DNA of 64,000 nucleotides from an uncultured Clostridia bacterium. Lineage in GTDB: Bacteria > Bacillota > Clostridia > Christensenellales > UBA1242. A program made the position numbers and the translations under genes. Shown piece by piece: positions 8,199 through 15,634 of the stretch; the first letter of the stretch is position 1, and each line of letters starts with the position of its first letter. Location of the stretch: contig CAKVFE010000001.1 in NCBI GenBank assembly GCA_934746645.1, positions 124,001 through 188,000 of the forward strand, read 5' to 3'. The notes under the pieces are model-generated. The model was not told the origin of the DNA. It searched no databases and saw only the letters and a list, made by a program, of their open reading frames with translations.

Positions 8199-8565
8199 TT
8201 ATGATGAAGTAAAGAAAATCAACAAATCAGTTGATAAAAACAAAAATAAAGAATTTGATTTAGTTGTTGTAGTTGTCAACAAAGGATTTTCAGATTTTGT
8301 TGTAGATGCTGCTAGAGAAGCTGGTGCATCTGGTGGTACAATTATTAGTGGTCGTGGTACAGGTGTACATGAAAACGATTCGGTCTTGGGTATAAAGATT
8401 CAACCTGAAAAAGAAGCTGTACTAATTATTGTTTATAGGTCAAAACGCAAACAAATAATGAAACAAATATGTGAAAGAGCCAACTTAAATGAAGAAGGCA
8501 AAGGTATATGTTTTAGTCTTCCAGTAAGCGATATTGCTGGTATAAATCATTTATTAAATAAGTAA
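8185..8565 (+). CDS. PII-like signalling protein, second copy
   Basis: This 126-residue protein is a second PII-like subunit: FDLVVVVVNKGFSDFVVDAAREAG, then GGTIISGRGTGVHEND, then KEAVLIIVYRSKRKQIMKQI. GRGTG sits where its upstream partner has GHGTS, so the pair are paralogues and may form a mixed trimer. The start lies inside the end of the upstream gene (14-base overlap). The residues that bind ATP and 2-oxoglutarate in classical PII cannot be assigned with confidence. Sensing of adenine nucleotides or nitrogen status is a reasonable inference from the family. Confidence 0.75.
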   Translation: MAKINYDEVKKINKSVDKNKNKEFDLVVVVVNKGFSDFVVDAAREAGASGGTIISGRGTGVHENDSVLGIKIQPEKEAVLIIVYRSKRKQIMKQICERANLNEEGKGICFSLPVSDIAGINHLLNK

Positions 8566-8570
8566 AGAAA

Positions 8571-8612
8571 AAAGTTTAACATAATACGGAATATCCATTT
8601 ATGTTAAACTTT
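8571..8612. terminator. Bidirectional terminator between the PII genes and the spore glycosidase
   Basis: A 14-bp perfect inverted repeat (AAAGTTTAACATAA / TTATGTTAAACTTT) is followed by T on the plus strand and preceded by A, serving the two converging units. Confidence 0.85.
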
Positions 8613-8620
8613 TTTTATAT

Positions 8621-9904
8621 TTACACTACTTTCTTTACATTATACATAGATTTTAAAACAAGCCAGTTTTGTGGGAAGAACTGATTAATTGTCCAATAGC
8701 TTACACCACCCAAATTGTAATCAGACACAAACTTTAATCTAGCATAAGTACTACGAGCATCATCAAACCACACTTGATGTTCTTGATTAGGTGTATAATA
8801 ATTGAAATAAGGCGCTTTTTGCAAATTGTCAAATTGTATAAACGAGCCTACTCTCCTTGCCAAATTAACTGCTCCTACATTGGATATAGTAGACGCTGCT
8901 GTACCTTCAACAAAAGGTATATTCCAATCATAGCCATAATTAGGCATACCCATCAATATCTTTGAACTTGGTATTTGAGTTACAGCATAATCCAACACTC
9001 TACTTACCTGATTGGCAGGTGCTACAGCCATAGGTGGGCCATAAGTATATCCCCATTCGTAAGTCATAATAATAACATGGTCGGATACTTTTCCGTGGAA
9101 AGCATAATCGTGTGCTTCGTACAATAGTCCTTCTTGATTAGAACTAATTTTTGGAGCTACTGCAGTAGTCAAAATAAATCCTAATGGCTGTATAGCTATA
9201 CTCAATCTACTCAAAAATTGATTGTAAAGTTCTCTATCTTCAGGATATAAATACTCAAAATCAACATCTACACCATAATAATTTTTTTCTTGCATTTTTG
9301 CTACTACATTTCTAATTAAATTGGCTTGTGCCAACTCATTGGTCAACAACTGATGTGCAAGTTCGCTAGAAAAAGTAGCATTGTTTTCAATATTGGTTAT
9401 TACCATCATAGGTGCGACATTACTGGCTCTTGCTTTGTCTATCAGTCTAGTATCACCTGCAATATTGACTATGTTGCCATCTGCCAAAATTTCATAACTA
9501 AATATACTTAAATATGTAAGATATGGTAATGTTTTATCTAATACTTCATCACTTATATTGACAAAACAATACCCATTAACTTCAATCTCTCTTTTATTTC
9601 CATTTTGATTAGGTATATTGATTATTGTCCCAACTTGCAAATTAAGTGGATTGGTTATGTTGGGATTGGCTTTAGACAATTCAGTCAATGGAACGCCAAA
9701 TTTAAGTGCAATCTTATACAATGTGTCATTAGCTTGCACTGTATATGTTGAAGGTCTATCATTAACTATAACAATCGTCTGTCCCACAACCAATGGCAAA
9801 TCTTTATCTATCTCATTCGTTTCGGCGATATAATCTACTGTTGTATTATATTTTTGAGCAATTTTGTATAAAGTATCGCCTTGTTTAACTACATATATTT
9901 CCAA
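8621..9904 (-). CDS. LysM-GH18 spore peptidoglycan glycosidase (SleL/YaaH-like)
   Basis: The 427-residue product has two LysM modules (about residues 4-47 and 53-97; both carry GDTLYKIA- or NDTLYKIA-type starts) and a GH18 domain from about 110. The catalytic stretch is GVDVDFEYLYP, matching the DxxDxDxE pattern of GH18 with the glutamate as acid. TYEWGYTYGPP follows. This architecture is that of SleL/YaaH, which cleaves cortex fragments during spore germination, or of related spore-coat glycosidases. I place the start at TTG 9904 because AAGGAG lies seven bases upstream; an upstream ATG would add 17 non-family residues. There is no signal peptide, as usual for proteins assembled on the spore from the mother cell. 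Confidence 0.85.
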   Translation of the reverse strand: MEIYVVKQGDTLYKIAQKYNTTVDYIAETNEIDKDLPLVVGQTIVIVNDRPSTYTVQANDTLYKIALKFGVPLTELSKANPNITNPLNLQVGTIINIPNQNGNKREIEVNGYCFVNISDEVLDKTLPYLTYLSIFSYEILADGNIVNIAGDTRLIDKARASNVAPMMVITNIENNATFSSELAHQLLTNELAQANLIRNVVAKMQEKNYYGVDVDFEYLYPEDRELYNQFLSRLSIAIQPLGFILTTAVAPKISSNQEGLLYEAHDYAFHGKVSDHVIIMTYEWGYTYGPPMAVAPANQVSRVLDYAVTQIPSSKILMGMPNYGYDWNIPFVEGTAASTISNVGAVNLARRVGSFIQFDNLQKAPYFNYYTPNQEHQVWFDDARSTYARLKFVSDYNLGGVSYWTINQFFPQNWLVLKSMYNVKKVV

Positions 9905-10398
9905 ATTGTTTCTCCTTAATAAAAATCTATTTTTATATATGTAGTTATAGACCAAAATGTGCTATGGGCTAAATTAAAAAAGTTTATGTAAGTCTTTTAT
10001 AAAGTAACTATAACAAATAAATCAATATAACAATGGCTTTCATTAGAATATTAGACGAAAAATCCCCACCTAGATTCCAATGTCGCATTGCTCCATTGAC
10101 TTTCACTATCGTTCAAGGTTCGACTACGCTTTATAAATGACTGGTAAAGATATTTTTTAACTCACTTAAAAATCAACAACTTAAGTAATACAAATAGTCA
10201 TTTTTATAGATATAAATATGTACAAATAATCAATATCTTTATAGTAATAATACAGATGTTAAGTTATAACAAATATTGGGTTATTTAGTTATAAAATAGT
10301 ATATTATTAAACACAAAAAAATCCCGTAATAACGGGATTTTTACATTTATTTAATTTAATAATTTGTAAAACAAAACATAAGTAATACAGATAAAATA
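9905..10398. other. Gene-free interval with a possible decayed dispersed repeat
   Basis: No credible gene is visible. The right part holds the aconitase X terminator. The middle (about 10044-10140) has more mixed composition than its surroundings and contains TTAGACGAAA at 10051-10060, the same ten bases as at 26481-26490. It also has a short inverted repeat CAATG-TCG-CATTG and a segment whose complement reads GGTGGGGATT, close to GGTGGGAATA at 19771-19780. I read it as the remnant of a short dispersed repeat. Confidence 0.4.
10313..10344 (-). terminator. Intrinsic terminator after the aconitase X operon
   Basis: A perfect hairpin, AAATCCCG-TAATAA-CGGGATTT on the plus strand, is followed on the minus strand by a T-run (the A-run at 10313-10321). 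Confidence 0.85.
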
Positions 10399-10845
10399 TT
10401 ATCTTACTACTTTTACTGTTCCGTCTTCTTCAATAATTATTTTGTCGCCAGTTTTTACATATTGCAAAAACTCATCACCTAGTCTATCTATAGCAATAAT
10501 TTTGCTATTTTCCCAGTTGCGTGCAAGTATAATACCTGAGCAAGCTAGAGAGTCAATGTCTTCAGAAAATAACATTGCAGATGGATTGATACCCATAGAA
10601 CATATAGTTTGAATAACTAATCCACCAGTTGTACTACCAATAGTTTTTGGTAAACACAAAACTTTGCCAGTAAGGTTAAGTTTGTAAATATCTGGGTTGT
10701 TTTGGTCAGAACTAATAACTTGTTTTGCATTTTTCAATGCACTTTTTTGGAATGTTGCTAGAGTATTGACACCTTGATGAGATACTACAGCTTCTCCTTC
10801 CAATGTTCCGCCACCAATTACACGGCCTTTAAATACTTTTTCCAT
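10399..10845 (-). CDS. Aconitase X, small swivel subunit (DUF126)
   Basis: The 148-residue protein is the swivelling domain of a split aconitase X. Landmarks are the N-terminal FKGRVIGGGTLEGEAVVS, CLPKTIGSTTGG (about residues 64-75, the conserved serine loop that reaches into the active site), and a C-terminal GDKIIIEEDGTVKV. It works only as a partner of the large subunit encoded immediately upstream; the two coding regions share one base. In other bacteria the same family can be a single fused polypeptide. Confidence 0.85.
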   Translation of the reverse strand: MEKVFKGRVIGGGTLEGEAVVSHQGVNTLATFQKSALKNAKQVISSDQNNPDIYKLNLTGKVLCLPKTIGSTTGGLVIQTICSMGINPSAMLFSEDIDSLACSGIILARNWENSKIIAIDRLGDEFLQYVKTGDKIIIEEDGTVKVVR

Positions 10846-12122
10846 TATTTAACCTCCTTACCTACAATTACTTTAAGAATATCTTCATCTTTTAGATATC
10901 TAGAACTTGAATAAGTACGAAGTTTGTTAGATGAAGTCAATATTGGCTTTTTACCAGCTATTGGGTTGTTGGTATACATAAGTGGGCATATACTTGATAT
11001 TTTTGCCCCAGTCTTCATAAGACGAGTATACAACTCAGTCTTTTCAAATTTGGCTCTTACTGCTGGACTTGTAGTAAGAATAGTTCTAACTTTAACTCTT
11101 TTTGAACCTGTTTCTTTCAAACCATCAATAATTTTGTTAGCCCAATCTGTAAGTTGATTATAACTTAAATGTGGACAACCAATAAAGCATAGTTTTGGTT
11201 TAGCTTCTTTATTTTTCCATAATACAGGATAGCTATTGTATACTCTTTCTAATTCGGCATCATCAATAACATATACTTTTGCATCTGGTTTTACCAAAGT
11301 TTCTTTCATTTTTTTAGCTTCTGGAGTTAGTCCGTCAATATGATACAAACCTACTGCTCCATTAGATGCTGTTGCTGCACCAAAATCTTTTAAATAACTC
11401 TTTACTTCATCAGTAAGTTCGTTACCCAAAAATTTGTCTAAACCTTTAACATAAGGCACATCTTCCATAACTTTTAGACCGATAGCACTACCCAATACTT
11501 GTGCTTCTGGAAGTTTTGATGTTTTAACTTCAACAATCCAATCAGCTTTTCTACCTTCATCAGTTAGCAATCCAAAATAAGGAACTTTTCCAATGATACA
11601 ACCAAATATGTCTAGCATACCTGAGTTACGATTACATCTAGCTCCCAAAACAGAGTTGGCATATACTACAGCCGAACTTTCTGCCCAAGACAAAATATCG
11701 CCATATTTTGGGATATTGCCTACTTCGTCCATATAACAGGTACAAGTAAAGCTACTCTTGTCTTTTAATCCTATTTTTTTAAGTTGCTCTTCATAACGAG
11801 CTTGTTGACTATACATAATCTTGCTAAATATAAGTTTGTCTAAAAGATTACATTTAACATTGGTATAGTCAATAGGACGAGGGTCTACTGTAAAAGGCAT
11901 TTTTGTAGTAATACCTGCGTCAATAATTTCGTCCATTATACGGAACAATGGTTTGATAAGTCCAATACCAAATGAAGTAACCAAATGTCCTTCGTGAGTA
12001 ACTGGAACCATTTTTTCAGCACCAAAGACATCGCCAAATTGAACTAATGTTTTCATAATTTTGGCTTTTGTTTCGCCTTCAGCACCATCAAGTATAGATT
12101 GCTCTTCCTTAGTTAGTTTCAT
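10845..12122 (-). CDS. Aconitase X, large catalytic subunit (DUF521)
   Basis: The 425-residue protein is the catalytic part of aconitase X, an iron-sulfur hydro-lyase. VYANSVLGARCNRNSGMLD (about residues 148-166) and further cysteines in CTCYMDEVG and CFIGCPHLS are candidate cluster ligands. Characterised members dehydrate cis-3-hydroxy-L-proline in bacteria or 5-phosphomevalonate in archaea; the sequence alone does not decide between these, and no proline or mevalonate gene is adjacent. The start has a strong AAAGGGGG ribosome site. A TetR-family gene lies 128 bases upstream on the same strand and may be its regulator. Confidence 0.85.
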   Translation of the reverse strand: MKLTKEEQSILDGAEGETKAKIMKTLVQFGDVFGAEKMVPVTHEGHLVTSFGIGLIKPLFRIMDEIIDAGITTKMPFTVDPRPIDYTNVKCNLLDKLIFSKIMYSQQARYEEQLKKIGLKDKSSFTCTCYMDEVGNIPKYGDILSWAESSAVVYANSVLGARCNRNSGMLDIFGCIIGKVPYFGLLTDEGRKADWIVEVKTSKLPEAQVLGSAIGLKVMEDVPYVKGLDKFLGNELTDEVKSYLKDFGAATASNGAVGLYHIDGLTPEAKKMKETLVKPDAKVYVIDDAELERVYNSYPVLWKNKEAKPKLCFIGCPHLSYNQLTDWANKIIDGLKETGSKRVKVRTILTTSPAVRAKFEKTELYTRLMKTGAKISSICPLMYTNNPIAGKKPILTSSNKLRTYSSSRYLKDEDILKVIVGKEVK

Positions 12123-12250
12123 ACTTTTCCCCCTTTAAGATTAAGTGATAGTTTTTGCAAAACTTATTAAAGTATCACAATACACTATTATTTTACCACC
12201 AATAAATAAACTAACCAAACAATATAAAAAGATAATTAAATTTTTAACAA

Positions 12251-12799
12251 TTAAACATATTCAACCATATTTTCATAGCAAAGTTTGGCTATACTTTCTA
12301 CTGGTTCGTCAAGGTCGTTGTCTATCCAGTTGATAATAATATTAACTATGCCACCAGCCCAAATAATACGAGCATATTTTCGACTACTGGTCATACCTTC
12401 CTGTTGCAAAACTAAATTGTTGATGATAGACAAATATTTATCTCTAAAGCCTGCATTAAATAGTGCTTTAAAAAAATTGACATTAGCTTTTATCTTATTA
12501 AACAATTTGAAATACCAATCCAAGGTTGCTACTCTCCTTACTGGACTACTAACCAAATCAACAACAAGTTCGCTATTGTATTCTCTAACCACACTTTCAA
12601 GCAAACTATCCAATGTCTTATAGTTAGAATAAAACGCCATACGAGAAACACCTGCTTTTTTGCACAAATCAGTTATGCTTATCTTTGAAAAATCTTGTTG
12701 TTGCATAGTTAGGACAAGTGCTGTTTGAAGACTTTCTTTTACCACTTTATTAAGATTTTCGTTGTATGTCTTCAATCCTTCTATATGTTTATCAGTCAT
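12251..12799 (-). CDS. TetR/AcrR-family transcriptional regulator
   Basis: The 182-residue product has an N-terminal TetR helix-turn-helix, ISITDLCKKAGVSRMAFYSNY (about residues 39-59), followed by a helical ligand/dimer domain with no recognisable specificity. It is upstream of the aconitase X genes and divergent from a degV-family gene; a target at either is possible. The ATG follows a GGAGGT ribosome site. Confidence 0.85.
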   Translation of the reverse strand: MTDKHIEGLKTYNENLNKVVKESLQTALVLTMQQQDFSKISITDLCKKAGVSRMAFYSNYKTLDSLLESVVREYNSELVVDLVSSPVRRVATLDWYFKLFNKIKANVNFFKALFNAGFRDKYLSIINNLVLQQEGMTSSRKYARIIWAGGIVNIIINWIDNDLDEPVESIAKLCYENMVEYV

Positions 12800-12871
12800 T
12801 ACAATATACCTCCATTTGTCAGTCGTTTAGGTTTAAACTTGAAAAATCAGCCGATATCAAATATAATTGAT

Positions 12872-12920
12872 ATTGCTGTGATTACATTTGTAAGTACTGA
12901 TAATATATCATAACAGCAAT
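12872..12920. promoter_or_regulatory. Candidate operator between tetR-type gene and degV
   Basis: A perfect 8-bp inverted repeat, ATTGCTGT (12872-12879) and ACAGCAAT (12913-12920), lies in the divergent intergenic region. The arms are 33 bases apart, wider than a single TetR site, so it could be two half-sites of separate operators or a hairpin. Role is inferred from position only. Confidence 0.35.
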
Positions 12921-12944
12921 TTTTTGTAAACAAAGGAAAACATA

Positions 12945-13808
12945 ATGAAAGATTATTTATTATTTATGGATGTATCTGGCGATATAGACGCATCGTATGT
13001 TAATAATGGAGATATACATTTAATCCCAATGGATTTGGTTATAGACGACCAAATAACAACCTACACTGCCGACAACAATGGTATGAATCTTAACGAGTTT
13101 TATCACAACATAAAGAGAAATAAGATTGTTAAGACTTCTCAAATCAATCCACAAATGTACGAAGATTATTTTAGTCCATATCTAGAAAAAGGATATTCTT
13201 GTCTATATCTTGGCTTATCAAAAGGATTGTCTTCAACATATCAATCATCAGTTATTGCTAGTCAAAATCTTAAAGAAAAATATCCTGATGTAGATATGAT
13301 AACAATAGACACAGACGCTGTTACTGCATTGCTTGGATTGTTGGCTGAAAGAATGATAGAAAACAAAAAGAATGGTATGACACTAGAAGAAAATGTCAAT
13401 GACCTTAACCATGTAAAAACCCAATTAAGAGGATTTGCTATAGTTGATGATTTGAAAGCTTTAAAGCGTGGTGGCAGAATAAGTTCGGCTATTGCATTTG
13501 CTGGTGCAATACTTAATATCAAACCTATTATTTCTATAGCCAATGGCACATTGTTTATGTATGACAAACAAAAAGGCACTAAAAAAGCAATACTTAAAGT
13601 AGCAAACTCTATTAATGACGACATAGACACAAGTTTTGGCAAAACTATATACATAGTAGATGGTTGTGAAGAAGCTAGTGCCAACGAACTTGAAAAAGAA
13701 TTGAAGACACTTATGCCTAGTCTAACCATAAAAAGAAAATTGTTATCACCTATAATTGGTGCACATCTTGGAAAAGGTGCATTGGTTGTAGCATATTATG
13801 GTAAATAA
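12945..13808 (+). CDS. DegV-family fatty-acid-binding protein
   Basis: The 287-residue product is a DegV (FakB-like) protein. Landmarks are TSQINPQMYEDYF, LYLGLSKGLSSTYQSS and the C-terminal domain hallmark LKRGGRISSAIAFAGAILNIKPI. Such proteins bind a fatty acid and, with a FakA kinase, present it for phosphorylation and use in phospholipid synthesis. No FakA gene is in the window. The start is preceded by AAAGGAAAA. It is transcribed alone and ends at a clear terminator. Confidence 0.9.
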   Translation: MKDYLLFMDVSGDIDASYVNNGDIHLIPMDLVIDDQITTYTADNNGMNLNEFYHNIKRNKIVKTSQINPQMYEDYFSPYLEKGYSCLYLGLSKGLSSTYQSSVIASQNLKEKYPDVDMITIDTDAVTALLGLLAERMIENKKNGMTLEENVNDLNHVKTQLRGFAIVDDLKALKRGGRISSAIAFAGAILNIKPIISIANGTLFMYDKQKGTKKAILKVANSINDDIDTSFGKTIYIVDGCEEASANELEKELKTLMPSLTIKRKLLSPIIGAHLGKGALVVAYYGK

Positions 13809-13833
13809 TTATTAAAACTTAAAAACAAATAAA

Positions 13834-13866
13834 AGAACACTACTTTTTAAGTAATGTTCTTTTTAT
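13834..13866 (+). terminator. Intrinsic terminator after degV
   Basis: Inverted repeat AGAACACTACTT / AAGTAATGTTCT with one mismatch, followed by a T-run. Confidence 0.8.
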
Positions 13867-13947
13867 ATACAAATATTAACTATCAAATCCATATCAATAT
13901 TATTTATAATTATTTGACAAAATAAAATTATATTTTAAAATAAAAGT

Positions 13948-13960
13948 GTAATTATATTAC
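13948..13960. promoter_or_regulatory. Palindrome upstream of the flavodoxin gene
   Basis: GTAATTATATTAC is a perfect palindrome with a three-base centre, 32 bases before the flavodoxin ATG and just downstream of a TTGACA hexamer at about 13914-13919. It is a plausible repressor site. The nearby HxlR-family gene is one candidate for the binding protein, but nothing proves it. Confidence 0.4.
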
Positions 13961-13992
13961 AATTATAACTATGAATTAAAGGAGTATTTTAT

Positions 13993-14463
13993 ATGAAAAA
14001 ATTAGTAGCATATTTTAGTGCTTCTGGCATAACAAAACAAGTAGCAACTAGACTTGCACAAGCTATTGGCGCAGACATATTTGAAATCGAGCCAACAGTG
14101 CCATATACTGATGAAGATTTGGATTGGACAAACAAACATAGTAGAAGCACTGTCGAAATGGAAAATCACAATTCAAGACCAGCAGTTAAGACCAAACTAG
14201 ATAATATATCACAATATGATACAATCTTTGTTGGCTTCCCTATCTGGTGGTATATAGCTCCAACAATAATCAATACTTTTTTGGAACAATATGATTTAAA
14301 TGGTATAACCATTGTGCCATTTGCAACTTCAGGTGGCTCAGGTATGGGCAAAACCAATCAATACTTATTGCCATCTATAAAAAATGGTAAATTGGTAGAT
14401 GGTAAAAGACTAGCAAGCAATGTTTCTATTGAAGAACTTAAAAATTGGGCTAGCCAATACTAA
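13993..14463 (+). CDS. Flavodoxin-family protein
   Basis: The 156-residue product is a single flavodoxin-fold domain. The FMN phosphate loop is the N-terminal YFSASGITKQVATRLA, GFPIWWYIAPTIINTF contacts the ring, and FATSGGSGMGKTN is the third loop. It matches the short flavodoxins often found beside carboxymuconolactone decarboxylase-like and cupin genes in anaerobes, thought to act in electron transfer or quinone/peroxide defence. It is 21 bases upstream of a CMD-cupin gene and is probably in one operon with it. The start has AAAGGAG. Confidence 0.9.
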   Translation: MKKLVAYFSASGITKQVATRLAQAIGADIFEIEPTVPYTDEDLDWTNKHSRSTVEMENHNSRPAVKTKLDNISQYDTIFVGFPIWWYIAPTIINTFLEQYDLNGITIVPFATSGGSGMGKTNQYLLPSIKNGKLVDGKRLASNVSIEELKNWASQY

Positions 14464-14484
14464 AAAGATATAGGAGTAAACAAA

Positions 14485-15204
14485 ATGGAAAAACAAACAG
14501 CAGGAAGAAAAGGTCTTGGTGACCTTGCACCAAAATTTGCAGAATTGAATGATGATGTATTATTTGGCGAAGTATGGTCTAGAGAAGACAAATTGTCTAC
14601 AAGAGATAGAAGCATAATAACAGTAACTGCCCTAATGACAAAAGGTATAACTGACAATTCTTTAAAATATCATATACAAAATGCTAAAAATCACGGAGTA
14701 ACAAAAACCGAAATGGTAGAGATAATAACTCACTTAGCATTTTATGTTGGTTGGCCTAATGCGTGGGCAACCTTCCCTATTGTAAGAGAAGTTTATGCTG
14801 AAGAGAAAACAAATCCACAAGATTCGTTGTTTGGACTTGGAGATGAAAATGTAAATTTTGCAAAATACTTTATAGGTAAAAGTTATTTAAAACCACTTAA
14901 CACTAAAGGTGTTGGCGTACACAATGTTACATTTGAACCAAGATGTCGTAACAACTGGCATATACACCACAAAGGTGGTCAAATACTTCTTTGCACTGAC
15001 GGACAAGGCTGGTATCAAGAATGGGGAAAACCTGCTCAAAAATTGATGCCCGGCGATGTCGTATATATAGCACCAGAAGTAAAACACTGGCACGGTGCTT
15101 GTAAAGATGAATGGTTTACACATATAGCTATAGAAATACCTGCAAAAGATAGTAGCAACGAATGGTGCGAACCTGTAACAGACGAAGAATATGATAAACT
15201 ATAA
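14485..15204 (+). CDS. Carboxymuconolactone decarboxylase-like / cupin fusion protein
   Basis: Two domains are joined in 239 residues. Residues about 10-110 are a carboxymuconolactone decarboxylase-like (AhpD-related) helical domain with FGEVWSREDKLSTRDRSIITVTAL and HLAFYVGWPNAWA. It lacks the CxxC pair of AhpD. Residues about 130-225 are a cupin with FEPRCRNNWHIHHKGGQILL and PEVKHWHGA, giving a His-rich metal site. Such fusions occur in anaerobes next to flavodoxins; substrates are generally unknown. Its position after the flavodoxin gene and in a run of redox-type genes suggests a detoxification or redox role, by inference. Confidence 0.88.
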   Translation: MEKQTAGRKGLGDLAPKFAELNDDVLFGEVWSREDKLSTRDRSIITVTALMTKGITDNSLKYHIQNAKNHGVTKTEMVEIITHLAFYVGWPNAWATFPIVREVYAEEKTNPQDSLFGLGDENVNFAKYFIGKSYLKPLNTKGVGVHNVTFEPRCRNNWHIHHKGGQILLCTDGQGWYQEWGKPAQKLMPGDVVYIAPEVKHWHGACKDEWFTHIAIEIPAKDSSNEWCEPVTDEEYDKL

Positions 15205-15225
15205 AATATAATTTTTATACTTAAA

Positions 15226-15262
15226 TAAAAAATAACACTAGCCTAGACTAGTGTTATTTTTT
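15226..15262. terminator. Bidirectional terminator, near-twin of 16141-16174
   Basis: AATAACACTAG (15231-15241) and CTAGTGTTATT (15248-15258) form a perfect 11-bp stem with A- and T-runs on either side, serving the CMD-cupin gene and the converging XRE gene. Almost the same stem recurs on the other side of the XRE/SLOG pair. Confidence 0.85.
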
Positions 15263-15502
15263 CTAATATACATCTTCTACACTATTAAAGTAATCACGAG
15301 CAAAAAATTGTTCAAGAGTTATATTTGCTCCTGCACATAACTTTTTTATAGTTATTACTTTTGGGCATTTGCTTTTCCCTGACATAAAGTCAAATATTGT
15401 TGACGGTGTTAAATTTGAGTTTAAGCATAATGCTGTAATTGTCGTTTTATTTTCTTTAACCAACTCATTTATTCTTGTTCTTATTGCTTCATCTAAATCC
15501 AT
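15263..15502 (-). CDS. Small XRE-type DNA-binding regulator
   Basis: The 79-residue product is essentially one Cro/CI helix-turn-helix: TITALCLNSNLTPSTIFDFMSGK (about residues 19-41) then ITIKKLCAGANITLEQFF. It is divergent from the SLOG-family gene, and the shared 132-base gap contains three copies of TTACG-N6-CGTAA. One of these overlaps its own translation start region, where the only candidate ribosome site is GGAG about ten bases before the ATG. It is very likely the regulator of both itself and the SLOG gene. Confidence 0.85.
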   Translation of the reverse strand: MDLDEAIRTRINELVKENKTTITALCLNSNLTPSTIFDFMSGKSKCPKVITIKKLCAGANITLEQFFARDYFNSVEDVY

Positions 15503-15517
15503 AATTACTTAACTCCG

Positions 15518-15533
15518 TAACGAAATATCGTAA
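15518..15533. promoter_or_regulatory. Operator copy 1, next to the XRE gene start
   Basis: TAACG-AAATAT-CGTAA, the TTACG-N6-CGTAA box with one mismatch in the left arm. It lies 16 bases before the XRE ATG and abuts the GGAG of that gene, consistent with autoregulation. Confidence 0.65.
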
Positions 15534-15562
15534 TAATTTTAAATATAAATAAGATATTGGTC

Positions 15563-15578
15563 TTACGATGTTCCGTAA
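15563..15578. promoter_or_regulatory. Operator copy 2, upstream of the SLOG promoter
   Basis: TTACG-ATGTTC-CGTAA, a perfect copy of the box, ends seven bases before the -35 hexamer of the SLOG gene. Confidence 0.7.
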
Positions 15579-15584
15579 TAATAA

Positions 15585-15613
15585 TTGTCAAAATGAAGTG
15601 TTTATATTATACT
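15585..15613 (+). promoter_or_regulatory. Sigma-A promoter of the SLOG gene
   Basis: TTGTCA (15585-15590), a 17-base spacer and TATACT (15608-15613). The predicted transcript starts near 15620, inside operator copy 3, leaving a leader of only about 15 bases. Confidence 0.7.
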
Positions 15614-15615
15614 AT

Positions 15616-15631
15616 TTACGGAGTTTCGTAA
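15616..15631. promoter_or_regulatory. Operator copy 3, at the SLOG transcription start
   Basis: TTACG-GAGTTT-CGTAA, a perfect copy, covers the predicted +1 site and contains the GGAG that serves as ribosome site of the SLOG gene. A bound repressor here would block transcription. Confidence 0.7.
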
Positions 15632-15634
15632 AAT

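Noticed and set aside
13262..13729. 155-residue minus-strand frame inside degV
   Set aside because: The plus strand encodes a complete DegV protein; the antisense frame reflects its codon composition.
15563..15591. Minus-strand TTGACA as the XRE promoter -35
   Set aside because: TTGACA is present on the minus strand (15591-15586), but at 17 bases the next hexamer is TCGTAA, a poor -10, so I did not call it.
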